64,000 nt of DNA from positions 28,432 through 92,431 of the forward strand of contig PBUX01000064.1 of NCBI GenBank assembly GCA_002728565.1. The letters run 5' to 3'. Origin of the DNA: Methanobacteriota archaeon (GTDB lineage Archaea > Thermoplasmatota > Poseidoniia > Poseidoniales > Thalassarchaeaceae). The translations under genes and the position numbers were made by a program. Below, piece by piece: positions 37,877 through 46,547 of this stretch (position 1 is its first letter; the number at the start of each line of letters is the position of its first letter). The notes below the pieces were generated by a model. That model saw only the letters and a program-made list of their open reading frames with translations, was not told the DNA's origin and made no database searches.

Positions 37877-38308
37877 CTAGGAAGAAGGCTCGTCCGCCTT
37901 TCGAGCAATGACCAAGCTGGTCGATCCAGCGATAGCACCCAACAAGGGCAAAAAGACTAGAGCTTCGGTTACGCCAGTAAACTCGTTGCCTGCGAGCTTC
38001 GTTCCGCTTATCAGAAGTATTGCTAGCAAGAAGCCACCCAGCGCCCCCATGATCGCCACCCGAGAGATGGAGAGTTTTTCGAACACAAAACGACTCCCGG
38101 TTGCAGCCAACACCGCCGAGAATGTTACACCAATACCAAAACCCCACACTGTACCGGCGAGTATCGCGAAAAAAGGATCTTCCTCTTCAAGTCGTCCAAG
38201 GGCGGCGGCGGCGGCGGTCAAGATGGCAAAAAGAAAGAATCCCGCTGTGGCAAAAATTACCCCCAGGCCAAGAACCCCTCGCGCTACCCTTTTCCATCCA
38301 GACACCAA
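37877..38308 (-). CDS. Hypothetical membrane protein with four predicted helices
   Basis: A 143-residue protein not recognised as a known family. Four hydrophobic segments are clear: GVLGLGVIFATAGFFLFAIL, FAILAGTVWGFGIGVTFSAV, VAIMGALGGFLLAILLI and ALVFLPLLGAIAGSTSLVIA. Charged linkers separate them. It starts at TTG 38308 or GTG 38305 behind AGAGGAAGGGGG. It lies 109 nt upstream of the DUF2178-like gene in the same direction, within a short block of non-core genes between tRNA-Ala and the origin region. Confidence 0.6.
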   Translation of the reverse strand: MVSGWKRVARGVLGLGVIFATAGFFLFAILTAAAAALGRLEEEDPFFAILAGTVWGFGIGVTFSAVLAATGSRFVFEKLSISRVAIMGALGGFLLAILLISGTKLAGNEFTGVTEALVFLPLLGAIAGSTSLVIARKADEPSS

Positions 38309-38423
38309 GGCCCCCTTCCTCTTAGGTCAGCAACCCCCTCAGGCTGGTAAGTGATGGATTGTTCGGGCAGAGGTCAATCTCCCAAACGGCTTGATGCCTT
38401 GCTGTCAGTCACCATCTTTCGAT

Positions 38424-38858
38424 ATGGGTATCAACCAAGAAAAAGAAGTTCCAGTATCACTCACGAGGCTCACAGTCCGCACCTCTGAGCTGGATTCTTT
38501 TGGGCACGTCAACCACGCGGTGTACCTCTCCTACCTCGAACATGCGCGCTTCGAGGCACTTAGAGAGGCCGGGTTTGACTGGGCCGTTCTCGATGATCGA
38601 GGCTGGGCAATCTTTGTGGTTCGAATCGAAATAGACTATGTAGCAGAGGCGAAAAGGGAGGACGACCTGCTTGTCCGTACTTGGGCCGAGTCGTTTCGCA
38701 GAACCAGCATGACCCTTTGTCAGGAGATAGCCCTCGACAACAATCCTGCCGCCATCATCGCTCGCGCTAACGTTACCGCCGTTTGGATAGGCCCTGACCG
38801 AAAACCAATCCGAGTTCCAGACGAAGTGCGTGAAAGGCTAACTGGTGAAGTCCGTTAA
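38424..38858 (+). CDS. Acyl-CoA thioesterase, 4HBT / YbgC-FadM family
   Basis: About 144 residues with a single hot-dog domain. RTSELDSFGHVNHAVYLSYLEHARFEAL contains the conserved Asp/His-Asn region and Tyr of 4-hydroxybenzoyl-CoA-type thioesterases, followed by VRIEIDYVAEAKREDDLLVRTW. It hydrolyses acyl-CoA thioesters in the cytosol. The start is uncertain: ATG at 38394 or 38424, neither with a good ribosome site; the second gives a normal-length N terminus. Confidence 0.87.
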   Translation: MGINQEKEVPVSLTRLTVRTSELDSFGHVNHAVYLSYLEHARFEALREAGFDWAVLDDRGWAIFVVRIEIDYVAEAKREDDLLVRTWAESFRRTSMTLCQEIALDNNPAAIIARANVTAVWIGPDRKPIRVPDEVRERLTGEVR

Positions 38859-38897
38859 CTTGTCATCTACTAAACGCTCAGCCTACACAGCACCGCT

Positions 38898-39458
38898 ATG
38901 ACCACCAAAGACGAACTTCGAAAACTCCTTATCGAACGCTCCGTCCGCCTTGGTGATTTTACCCTGGCCAGTGGAGCGAAGTCTGACTACTACATTGATG
39001 CCCGTCGGACTACGATGTCAGCGGAAGGGCAGAGGCTCGTAGGCAGGGTCGCTTATGCGGCAATTCAAGACCATGGTCTTGATCCGACTCATGTGGGCGG
39101 CCTGACTATGGGGGCAGATCCTATCGCTTACGCGATTGCGCATGTAAGCGCCCTAGAGGGTTGGATCATCGATGGTTTTTCCGTCCGAAAAAGCGCCAAA
39201 GACCACGGAACTGGGCAACGTATAGAGGGCGGGCTCCCAAAAGATGCTCGGGCGCTTATGGTAGAGGATACAATGACAACAGGACTGAGCACGTTAAAAG
39301 CCATCGATGTTGTTCGAGCCCATGGCGCTGAGGTTTTGGGGGTTATCACCCTAGTGAACCGGTCCGAAGATGCCGCAGCCCTCTACAATGCTCAGGGGTT
39401 ACCACTCATCTCGTTGTACACAGGAAAAGAGCTTTTAGAGGCGGCTCAGTCGAGTTAA
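38898..39458 (+). CDS. pyrE: Orotate phosphoribosyltransferase PyrE
   Basis: A 186-residue enzyme of pyrimidine synthesis that joins orotate to PRPP. FTLASGAKSDYYIDARR is the PyrE N-terminal signature, FSVRKSAKDHGTG is the mobile catalytic loop, and VMVEDTMTTG appears as LMVEDTMTTG, the PRPP-binding motif. Length is normal for the short bacterial form. It overlaps the end of dnaN by 4 nt tail-to-tail. Confidence 0.95.
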   Translation: MTTKDELRKLLIERSVRLGDFTLASGAKSDYYIDARRTTMSAEGQRLVGRVAYAAIQDHGLDPTHVGGLTMGADPIAYAIAHVSALEGWIIDGFSVRKSAKDHGTGQRIEGGLPKDARALMVEDTMTTGLSTLKAIDVVRAHGAEVLGVITLVNRSEDAAALYNAQGLPLISLYTGKELLEAAQSS

Positions 39459-40561
39459 TCAATCAACCTGAGTGGCATCACTAGGCATAAGTAATCCGCC
39501 GCGTCCTCTCCTGCCGGTTCTATTGTCGCCGCCCTCTCTGGTGCCCTAAAGGCCAACTTCACTTCTTCTGAGGGTATGTGACGGAGAACCTCCAGTAAGT
39601 AGTTGGCGTTGAAGCCGATCTCTAATTCCTCTCCTTCATATCCAACCTCCATCTCATCATGTCCCTCTCCTAGGTCGGGGGTTAGGACACTGAGATGAAC
39701 CCGGCCGGGTTCGAAACGCATACGAATCCGGTGGGTCTGGTCTGAGGCAACAACTGCCATTCTGCGGACAGCCGAAGCAAGAGCTTTTTTCTCTATAAAG
39801 GCCAGCTTGTCATTGTCTTTGGGTATAACCTGCTCGTAATTCGGATACGAGCCCTCGATGAGGCGCGTGTATATCTCAGTATTGTCGGCCCTAAACCCTA
39901 GGTGGTTTCCACTACGTGCCACCTCAAGTTGATCCTCATCCTGAAACAACCGTTGCACTTGAGTTAACGCTGCTGGTGGGACTATAAAATCTGCGGAAGT
40001 CGTTCCTGTAGCTTCAACCTTGACACTCATGCGTGCCAGTCTGTGTCCATTAGTCGCCACCATTTTCATCTCACCATCTCTCAGTTCCCACAGAACACCG
40101 TTCAAGATAGGCCTGCTTTCTTCGGTGGATACAGCAAAAGATGTATGGTGAATCAGTGCATTGAGGTCTTTTCCAGTTACGGAAATACCCTCTGAGAAAT
40201 CGACCTCTGCTAGGGTTGGAAACTCATCTGCCGGCAAGCCATTTAATTTGAATTGACTTGCTCCGCATATCAGTTCGATCTGATCTCCGCGGGTTGTAAT
40301 TTCGACCGGTTGATCTGGTAACTCTCGAGTGATCTCTTGAAGTTTTTTACCTGGTGCCGTAAGGCTGCCGGGTGTCTTTACGTCAGCGAGAACTTTGACT
40401 CGCACAGCAACATCTAAGTCTGTACCACTCATCCATACGCCATCCTCAGAAGCCTCAAAGAGGATGTTCGATAGAACTGGAAGAGTAGTCTTCGATGGAA
40501 TGCTAGCTGAGACCGCAGCAAGACCTTTGTGAAGGTTTTGCCGAGTGATGGTGAAATTCAT
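39455..40561 (-). CDS. dnaN: DNA polymerase III beta sliding clamp DnaN
   Basis: A 368-residue protein with the three repeated clamp domains. It starts [33 protein letters not shown]. Later blocks ATNGHRLARMSV and YLCLVMPLRLID (the usual PMR(L/I) ending) confirm the family. It forms the ring that holds DNA polymerase III on DNA. It is downstream of dnaA on the minus strand, with the likely origin between them, an arrangement shared by many bacteria. Confidence 0.97.
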   Translation of the reverse strand: MNFTITRQNLHKGLAAVSASIPSKTTLPVLSNILFEASEDGVWMSGTDLDVAVRVKVLADVKTPGSLTAPGKKLQEITRELPDQPVEITTRGDQIELICGASQFKLNGLPADEFPTLAEVDFSEGISVTGKDLNALIHHTSFAVSTEESRPILNGVLWELRDGEMKMVATNGHRLARMSVKVEATGTTSADFIVPPAALTQVQRLFQDEDQLEVARSGNHLGFRADNTEIYTRLIEGSYPNYEQVIPKDNDKLAFIEKKALASAVRRMAVVASDQTHRIRMRFEPGRVHLSVLTPDLGEGHDEMEVGYEGEELEIGFNANYLLEVLRHIPSEEVKLAFRAPERAATIEPAGEDAADYLCLVMPLRLID

Positions 40562-40619
40562 CGGGATGATGCTCCTGATGGTCTTTGCCGTGCGACCTTA
40601 AGGTCAACAAGATTTCTCA

Positions 40620-40864
40620 CATAACCTAGATACTATCTCTTATTACTTACAAAAAACATAGCCGTAGTAGGTGTTGTGGTTTTGTGGAATCTTGTACCCA
40701 ATAAGACTCCGTTTCCTTATGCCCTGTCTGTAAAAACGATCTATTTCGCTCCGATAAACTTTTGGTGGAAAAATGTTTAAAGTTCTCAAGTGGTAGAAAT
40801 TTCTGTTTTTTGACCGTGGAAAAACGAGGGGTTTTCCACACTTGTTCACATTAGCCGTGGAAAA
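40620..40864. other. oriC: Candidate replication origin (oriC) between dnaN and dnaA
   Basis: In the 289-nt gap between dnaN and dnaA, TTTTCCAC-type sites resembling DnaA boxes occur at 40765-40772 (minus), 40816-40823 (minus), 40832-40840 (plus, TTTTCCACA) and 40857-40864 (minus, overlapping the dnaA end). A TTGTTCACA variant lies at 40842-40850. Four sites fall within the last 50 nt. An AT-rich stretch (about 40621-40660) could be the unwinding element. The gene context (dnaA, dnaN, rpmH, parABS nearby) fits an origin. Confidence 0.7.
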
Positions 40865-42302
40865 CTCTAGCATGGTCTGTTTTTAGTTCCGCAATTACCT
40901 CCTCGACCCGGTCCCGGAAGGCCTCGTCGCCATCCATCCTAGATGCCACCTTTCGAATCGAATACAAAACAGTGGAGTGGTCTCGTCCTCCGTAAAGCAT
41001 CCCGATACCCTGAAGCGGGGTCCCGAGTAGCTCGCGTACCACGTACATCGCTACGTGACGAGCCTCGGCTATGTTTTTAGACCGTGACTTCGAAGAGAGG
41101 GCTTCGGGGCGCACACGCCACTGACTGGCAACGAGCTGGGTGATTCGATCTGGAGAAGCAACCGGCCCTCTTTGTCTCCTCTCCAGCCTTCTGAGAGCCA
41201 GAACGCGCTTAGCAAAAGAAAGGGTTATCTCTTCGTTCCATACCGAGGAAACAGCGAGAAGCTTAAGGACCGCACCCTCTAGCTCTCTAACTGAAGACGA
41301 ACAGGCATGGGCAATGTAGTCGATGACGTCTCCGGCGAGATCTAACCCTTCGTCCTCCGCCTTGGTGCGCAGGATCGCCATGCGAGTCTCGTAATCAGGC
41401 GGGCGTAAATCCACCACGAGACCCCACTCAAACCGTGAGACTAGGCGCTGTTCCAAGCCCTCCATCTCACGAGGAGGCCTGTCGCTTGTGACCACTATCT
41501 GGCCTTGGGCGTCGTACAGCGCGTTGAAGGTATGGAAGAACTCTTCTTGGGTGCTCTCCTTTCCCCTAAGAAAATGGATGTCGTCGACGAGCAGTAAGTC
41601 GATTTGCCGATAACGAGCGCGAAAACGATCCGTGGCGCCCTTGCGTATAGCCTGGATTAGTTCGTTGGTGAACTGCTCGGAGGATACATAGGCCACGCGC
41701 CGGCTTGGGTCGATCCTTAGCGATGCATGTCCGATGGCGTGCATGAGGTGTGTTTTGCCCAAGCCTACTCCACCGTAGAGGAATAGCGGGTTGTAGAGCT
41801 GGCCCGGGTTGTCCGCAACTGCGCGCCCGGCAGCATCCGCCAGCTGATTGTTGCCACCCACCACGAATCGGTCGAAGGTGTATCGACTAAAGAGGCCGGG
41901 GTCTGCCGGCGATGAAGATGGCGGACTAGCCGGGCTTGGTGCCGGGCGCCTGCTCACTGAGCCGCTTTGCAGGGTCGACCCCGCTTCTTTTCCAGCGAAG
42001 ATGTCCGTAGATGGCTCGACGAGGACCGCCGGCAGGACGCCCCCTTCTTCGGAAGGACCGCTACTAACGGACAGGAGGACTTTGTAACCTAGGACGCTTG
42101 CTCCCGCTTCCTTGATCAGGTCTCCGTATTTGTCTTCCAGCCACTCTGCGTGGAAGGGGCTTTGCGTCTCGATCACAAGCGCGTCTGCCGAAACAGCGAC
42201 ACACCTAGCTCCAGCAATCCAGGTTTGGAAGGCGTGCTCCGGCACGAGCGCGCGGACTTGTTCAAGAATTGCCGTCCAGACGTCTTGTGTGGTCAGCTCC
42301 AT
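40851..42302 (-). CDS. dnaA: Chromosomal replication initiator DnaA
   Basis: A 483-residue AAA+ initiator. Domain I covers about residues 1-85, and a Pro/Ser-rich linker follows (about 115-135). The ATPase shows Walker A GGVGLGKT (177-184) and Walker B in LLLVDDIHFL. The C-terminal DNA-binding domain contains SKSRSKNIAEARHVAMYVVREL and GGRDHSTVLYSIRKV, which read DnaA boxes. The ATG has AAGG upstream. It is divergent from rpmH. Its 3' end carries one of the DnaA-box-like sites, so initiation and dnaA expression may be linked. Confidence 0.98.
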   Translation of the reverse strand: MELTTQDVWTAILEQVRALVPEHAFQTWIAGARCVAVSADALVIETQSPFHAEWLEDKYGDLIKEAGASVLGYKVLLSVSSGPSEEGGVLPAVLVEPSTDIFAGKEAGSTLQSGSVSRRPAPSPASPPSSSPADPGLFSRYTFDRFVVGGNNQLADAAGRAVADNPGQLYNPLFLYGGVGLGKTHLMHAIGHASLRIDPSRRVAYVSSEQFTNELIQAIRKGATDRFRARYRQIDLLLVDDIHFLRGKESTQEEFFHTFNALYDAQGQIVVTSDRPPREMEGLEQRLVSRFEWGLVVDLRPPDYETRMAILRTKAEDEGLDLAGDVIDYIAHACSSSVRELEGAVLKLLAVSSVWNEEITLSFAKRVLALRRLERRQRGPVASPDRITQLVASQWRVRPEALSSKSRSKNIAEARHVAMYVVRELLGTPLQGIGMLYGGRDHSTVLYSIRKVASRMDGDEAFRDRVEEVIAELKTDHARVFHG

Positions 42303-42530
42303 GAAGCCTTCCTTGCGCCGATCTCATCCCTGCCGCTCGTTAGGCGGGAGGCTTCGAAGCGGGATCGGCTGAAGGGCATGTTGGGCTGTTGTTCCGGTCT
42401 TAAGAGGGGCCGCTATACAGACTGCTCAATAGCGAGGGGGGTCGAACCTACAGAGCCTTTCCATAAATGTCAAAATGCCCGAAAAGGCCCCGAATCAAAG
42501 GGGTTAGAGCTATTTAAGGGGCGATCGGCG

Positions 42531-42560
42531 TTGACCGTTTTGGGGCGCCCCGACTATCTT
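42531..42560 (+). promoter_or_regulatory. Probable sigma70-type promoter of rpmH-rnpA
   Basis: TTGACC (42531-42536) and TATCTT (42555-42560) are separated by 18 nt and lie 50 nt before rpmH. This is the only convincing promoter in the 307-nt dnaA-rpmH gap (42303-42609). The rest of that gap has GC-rich short inverted repeats (CCCC/GGGG around 42487-42502) but no gene and no clear DnaA boxes. Confidence 0.55.
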
Positions 42561-42609
42561 GGTAAGCTCGTCGATAACCGCAGTACAACCAAGGATCGGG
42601 CTGGCAGGA

Positions 42610-42759
42610 ATGAAGCCGACATACAAACCGCGCAACCGAAAGCGGGTGAACAAGCACGGGTTTCGCGCCCGCATGAAGACCGCCGGTGGCCGGAAGGCTT
42701 TAAATCGGCGCCGGAAGCGTGGGCGTACCCAGTTGGTCGTCAAGATTGGCGGCAAGTAG
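42610..42759 (+). CDS. rpmH: Ribosomal protein bL34
   Basis: A 49-residue, very basic protein: [18 protein letters not shown] followed by [21 protein letters not shown] and a short tail ([10 protein letters not shown]) slightly longer than usual. It is a component of the large ribosomal subunit. It sits at the classic rpmH-rnpA-yidD-yidC locus divergent from dnaA. The ATG at 42610 has GCAGGA just upstream. A second, longer open frame (that of rnpA) covers the whole gene in another frame. Confidence 0.96.
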   Translation: MKPTYKPRNRKRVNKHGFRARMKTAGGRKALNRRRKRGRTQLVVKIGGK

Positions 42760-42794
42760 GCTCTACGAAAGCGCTCCCGGGTAGGGCCGAGAAG

Positions 42795-43145
42795 TTACCG
42801 CGAGGAACGCGGATCCACAGAGGGTCTGAAATTCGTGAGTTGCTTAAGCAGGGGCAAAGAGAGAAGAAGCCGCACGTGGAGATTTTCTTCGGGCCTTCTC
42901 CTGGCTTACACTCTCGGCTGGGGCTCATCGTTCCCAGGTACGGACACAGCGTTGTGGAGCGTAATCTCGTTAAGCGGCGGCTACGAGAAATAGGGCGCCG
43001 TTTGGCACTGCCGGTACTTGGCGAGCGAGGCGTTCCTGCGGATGTGCTCGTGCGTGCGAAGAGATCAGCGTATGGTGCGGAGTATACGGTTCTTGAGTCG
43101 GAGATCAGGACAGCGGTGGAGGCATGGTGCTCAGACAGGGTTTGA
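42795..43145 (+). CDS. rnpA: Ribonuclease P protein component RnpA; start codon unresolved
   Basis: The conserved RnpA core runs from LPRGTRIHRGSEIRELLKQG through RLGLIVPRYGHSVVERNLVKRRLREIGRR (the RNR motif region) to the C terminus at 43145. It binds RNase P RNA and helps mature the 5' ends of tRNAs. No ATG, GTG or TTG lies in frame between the rpmH promoter and the core. The first in-frame canonical start is TTG at 42840, which would remove part of the conserved N terminus. Upstream the frame stays open through all of rpmH. The coordinate given marks the start of the conserved core. Either a non-canonical start codon or a Thermus-like extended RnpA overlapping rpmH is needed. Confidence 0.85.
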   Translation, partial: LPRGTRIHRGSEIRELLKQGQREKKPHVEIFFGPSPGLHSRLGLIVPRYGHSVVERNLVKRRLREIGRRLALPVLGERGVPADVLVRAKRSAYGAEYTVLESEIRTAVEAWCSDRV

Positions 43146-43444
43146 TAGCGATGGTTCGTCTCTATCGGTTGGCAATTTCGCCTTGGACGCCTGCAGCATG
43201 CCGCTTCTCGCCGAGTTGCTCTAGTTACGCGATAGAGGCCTTAGTTGAGCATGGTTCGTTGCGGGGGGGCTGGCTTGCATTTTTGCGGATTATGCGTTGT
43301 CACCCTTGGGGCGGCCACGGACTCGACCCGGTACCGCCGGTCAGGGTAAGAGCGAGTGACCCGGCCCGCGTAGCTCAACGCCCAGAGACAAAAAACAGAT
43401 CGCAAATCTTAGAGCCACAAGCTAAACGAGCGATACGTCCATGA
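43124..43444 (+). CDS. yidD: Membrane protein insertion efficiency factor YidD
   Basis: A 106-residue protein. MVRLYRLAISPWTPAACRFSPSCSSYAIEAL and WLAFLRIMRCHPWGGHGLDPVP match YidD, with its conserved Cys-rich core. It helps YidC insert proteins into the inner membrane. The C-terminal 35 residues extend beyond the usual end and are Arg-rich. The ATG at 43124 overlaps the rnpA end by 22 nt; an internal ATG at 43151 is an alternative. It overlaps yidC by ATGA. Confidence 0.93.
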   Translation: MVLRQGLIAMVRLYRLAISPWTPAACRFSPSCSSYAIEALVEHGSLRGGWLAFLRIMRCHPWGGHGLDPVPPVRVRASDPARVAQRPETKNRSQILEPQAKRAIRP

Positions 43445-45150
43445 AGACAGAGATGCGCTTTGTTCTAGCGATAGCTTTGATGTTGGCTGTCTTGATAGGC
43501 ACCAACCGGCTCTTCCCGCCGCCGCCCATGGAGGATGTAGTGGCTACGGGTCCGGTCGAGACCAGTGAGCCCCTCAGAGGCCCCGAGTCGGGAGGGTTGC
43601 CACCCTCGTCACAAGCGAGTGATAGCCAGCCTTCAGGGGTCCCTGGCGCTGACCAAGCGGAAGAAGACGCAAGCTTGCCGGTCCAGAATGTTGTCGTCGA
43701 GGGGCCGTTGTACCGCTACATCTTCACTAGTCGCGGTGCGCAACTGGTTTCAGCGGAGCTGTTGGACTTCCAGGCCATTAACAGAGGCGGGCCGGTTCAG
43801 GTAGTCCCGGATGGAGCGTCTGGCTACTTGGGTAGCAAGGTGGTTGTGGAGCAGGACACGCTTGATCTGACCGATGCAGTGTTCCGTGTAGAGCCTGCTG
43901 GCGGTCTTAATTTAACTGCGGAGGGTGGGGCGAAGCCTCTGGCTTTTGTCTACGATCACCCGAGCGGCAACTTCACATACCGGGTCAGCTACACATTCGA
44001 TCCCGACGATTACACCATCGGTATTAGTGGCTCTATGGATGGAGTGACTCGGGCGCTTCTGGTCACGGACCTTGGCGAGGGCTTGGCATATGCCGAAGCT
44101 GACTCGGCGCTCGAGCAGCGATCGATGGCCTACGTGTACAACCACCTCCAGGATGGCATTCGGTCTACCATGCTCGACAAGGCCGATCCGGAGATTATAG
44201 AAGGGCCGCTCGTCTGGGCTGCCTTTCGGAGCAAGTTTTTTGTTGCGGCAATTCTGTCGGGTGCGAGGGACGATTTGGTAGAGGACACCGGATACCTGGG
44301 AGGCTTGCTAGTGCGCCCGGCAGACCTGCCCGAGAGGGTCCGTGTTGGGGTGGCTCGAACGGTGTCAGGTGGGGAGGAGTATGCTTACCGCTTGTTCATC
44401 GGACCGCAGCAGTATGCTCTGCTGTCGTCGCTTGGTGACGGAATGGAAGAGGTTAACCCGTACGGGTGGCGCTTTTTTAGGCCAATAATTCGGCCGTTCG
44501 TGTCCATTATCATGACAGTTCTGACCTATTTGCACACCCAGTTCAGTATGGGATACGGCTGGGTCTTGATTGTCTTCGGTGTGATGATGCGAGTAGTGCT
44601 ATTCCCGCTTAACCATAAAGCAATGAAGGCACAGCTGCGGAACATGGCGGTCCAGCCTTTAGTTAAGCAGATCCAGGACAAACACAAGGACAATCCGGAG
44701 AAGCTTCAGAAAGAAATGATGAAGCTTTACAAGGAGCACGGCTTTAACCCGCTGGCCGGTTGTCTCCCAATGTTGCTGCCTTGGCCGGTGCTGATCGCTC
44801 TATTCTTCGTTTTTCAAAACACAATCGAATTACGCGGGGTCCCGTTTCTCTGGCTCCCAGATCTCTCGGCGAAGGATCCGTTCTATGTCCTTCCTGTCTT
44901 GCTTGCGGTCTCAATGTTCCTGATGCAGTGGATTAGTCTTCGATCGCTCGATACCGACAACCCGCAGATGAAAATGATGATGTACATCATGCCGCCAATG
45001 ATGCTTTTCATCTTCATGAATTTGGCAAGCGGGTTGAACCTTTACTACGCCACAGCAAACATCGCGACCCTGCCGCAGCAAATCTGGATTGCTCGCGAAC
45101 GTAAACGGATGCGCCAAGGGCCAGCGCTTACGCTAAGCGATGGCGACTAA
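43441..45150 (+). CDS. yidC: Membrane protein insertase YidC
   Basis: A 569-residue insertase of the Gram-negative type. An N-terminal transmembrane anchor (FVLAIALMLAVLIGTNRLF) is followed by a large periplasmic beta-domain (residues about 75-330). The conserved five-helix core then contains GYGWVLIVFGVMMRVVLFPLNHKAMKA, HGFNPLAGCLPMLLPWPVLIALFFVF and FIFMNLASGLNLYYATANI. It inserts and folds inner-membrane proteins alone or with SecYEG. The periplasmic domain supports a double-membrane cell. It is coupled to yidD by a 4-nt overlap. Confidence 0.97.
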   Translation: MKTEMRFVLAIALMLAVLIGTNRLFPPPPMEDVVATGPVETSEPLRGPESGGLPPSSQASDSQPSGVPGADQAEEDASLPVQNVVVEGPLYRYIFTSRGAQLVSAELLDFQAINRGGPVQVVPDGASGYLGSKVVVEQDTLDLTDAVFRVEPAGGLNLTAEGGAKPLAFVYDHPSGNFTYRVSYTFDPDDYTIGISGSMDGVTRALLVTDLGEGLAYAEADSALEQRSMAYVYNHLQDGIRSTMLDKADPEIIEGPLVWAAFRSKFFVAAILSGARDDLVEDTGYLGGLLVRPADLPERVRVGVARTVSGGEEYAYRLFIGPQQYALLSSLGDGMEEVNPYGWRFFRPIIRPFVSIIMTVLTYLHTQFSMGYGWVLIVFGVMMRVVLFPLNHKAMKAQLRNMAVQPLVKQIQDKHKDNPEKLQKEMMKLYKEHGFNPLAGCLPMLLPWPVLIALFFVFQNTIELRGVPFLWLPDLSAKDPFYVLPVLLAVSMFLMQWISLRSLDTDNPQMKMMMYIMPPMMLFIFMNLASGLNLYYATANIATLPQQIWIARERKRMRQGPALTLSDGD

Positions 45151-45182
45151 GCTGCGCACGCGGACTTTGTGCTGAGGTGACC

Positions 45183-46547
45183 ATGGACGTCGACACGATA
45201 GTGTCGCTGTCGACACCACCCGGGGTGGGTGCCTTAGCGGTAGTTAGGCTAAGCGGCCCGGGTGCAGTAGATGTGCTTAGAGCACTTTTGGTGAAAACTG
45301 CCCCCATGCCGAGTGTTAGAGAACCTTCGTTGCGGCGCCTAACCGATCCTGACACGGGCGAAGTGATAGATGAGGTTGTCGTTACCCGCTTTCAGGCTCC
45401 AGGGAGTTACACAGGAGAGGATATGGTGGAGCTCTCGTGCCACGGGGGGTGGTTGGTCCCAGAGCTTGTTGTAGAGGCATGTCAACGGAGTGGGGCTAGG
45501 ATAGCCGACCGGGGTGAGTTTACCCGAAGGGCCTACCTGCACGGGAAGCTGGATTTGATACAAGCAGAGGCTGTGGCAGATGTAGTCAACGCGCGAAGCA
45601 GGGCTTTGCACCGAGCTGCGTTGGTCCAGATGGAGCGCGGTCTTTCGAGGAGGGTGTCTGATCTGCGTGAGCGGCTGCTTCGACTCGAGGGGTTGTTGGC
45701 TCATCATGTTGATTTCCCCGAGGAGGACGAGCCCCCCGTCCCGATTACAGCTGTCGCAGATCAAGCGGCTCGGATGGTTGCCGACCTCGAACTCATGTTG
45801 GCAACCGCTCCGGAGGGCGAGCTACTTAGGGAGGGAGCGCTCACGGTTTTTGCAGGGCGCCCTAACGTGGGTAAATCGTCTCTATACAACGCATTGTTGG
45901 GAGAAGAGCGGGCGATCGTCAGCGAAGAGGCTGGCACAACCCGGGACGCCATTGAGGCCGTGGTTCAGATTGGAGGGTTTCCTTTTCGGCTTGTGGATAC
46001 GGCGGGACTAAGGGAGCCAGCGGGAAATATAGAGCAGAAGGGTATCGAAATCGCACGAGGCTATCTGGGTCGAGCAGATGTAGTCCTCTACTGTGTCTCC
46101 GCGGATGAAGGCCCGATGGAAGAAGACCGAGCGTTCCTCGAGGCGCATGATGGGGCGCCAGTCGTGCTGGTGAATACCAAGGCCGACATTGCAAAAACCC
46201 AGAAACATTGGGATCCAGAGGGGACAGCTGCGCGAGTCCAGGTGTCTGTGGAGAGTGGGGCCGGCCTAGAGGAGATCCGTCAGGTGCTGCCGCAGCTTGT
46301 TTATTCAAGCATTGTAACGGCGGAGCAAGGTGTGCCTGTGCTCACGCGCGGTCGACAAGCACGAGGGTTAAGGGCTGCGAAAGTGGAGGTTGAAGCGTTC
46401 AGCGAGGCTCTTGACCAAGGGCTGCCGGCAGAAGTGGCCTCTACGCACCTGCGGGCTGCAGAGACTGCGCTAGAAGAGTTGTTAGGCGCCGTGTCAGCAG
46501 ATGATGTGCTCGACGTAGTGTTCCGGGAGTTCTGCATAGGGAAGTGA
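45183..46547 (+). CDS. mnmE: tRNA modification GTPase MnmE
   Basis: A 454-residue GTPase that works with MnmG to build the carboxymethylaminomethyl group on U34 of certain tRNAs. The N-terminal tetrahydrofolate-binding domain has VDTIVSLSTPPGVGALAVVRLSG. The G-domain has GRPNVGKSSLYNALL (G1), SEEAGTTRDAI (G2), DTAGLRE (G3) and NTKAD (G4). It ends FCIGK, where the last-but-two Cys is essential in the family. The ATG at 45183 with GAGGTG upstream is preferred over an in-frame GTG 6 nt earlier. mnmG follows. Confidence 0.97.
   Translation: MDVDTIVSLSTPPGVGALAVVRLSGPGAVDVLRALLVKTAPMPSVREPSLRRLTDPDTGEVIDEVVVTRFQAPGSYTGEDMVELSCHGGWLVPELVVEACQRSGARIADRGEFTRRAYLHGKLDLIQAEAVADVVNARSRALHRAALVQMERGLSRRVSDLRERLLRLEGLLAHHVDFPEEDEPPVPITAVADQAARMVADLELMLATAPEGELLREGALTVFAGRPNVGKSSLYNALLGEERAIVSEEAGTTRDAIEAVVQIGGFPFRLVDTAGLREPAGNIEQKGIEIARGYLGRADVVLYCVSADEGPMEEDRAFLEAHDGAPVVLVNTKADIAKTQKHWDPEGTAARVQVSVESGAGLEEIRQVLPQLVYSSIVTAEQGVPVLTRGRQARGLRAAKVEVEAFSEALDQGLPAEVASTHLRAAETALEELLGAVSADDVLDVVFREFCIGK

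Noticed and set aside
37842..38147. Minus-strand frame ending GASGLEPATP
   Set aside because: The ending is typical of false translations over tRNA-like ends, and the frame overlaps the better-supported 143-residue membrane protein at 37877-38308.
42150..42530. 5' part of the long plus-strand frame leading into rnpA
   Set aside because: This part is antisense to dnaA and lies before the likely rpmH promoter, so it is probably not translated as RnpA.
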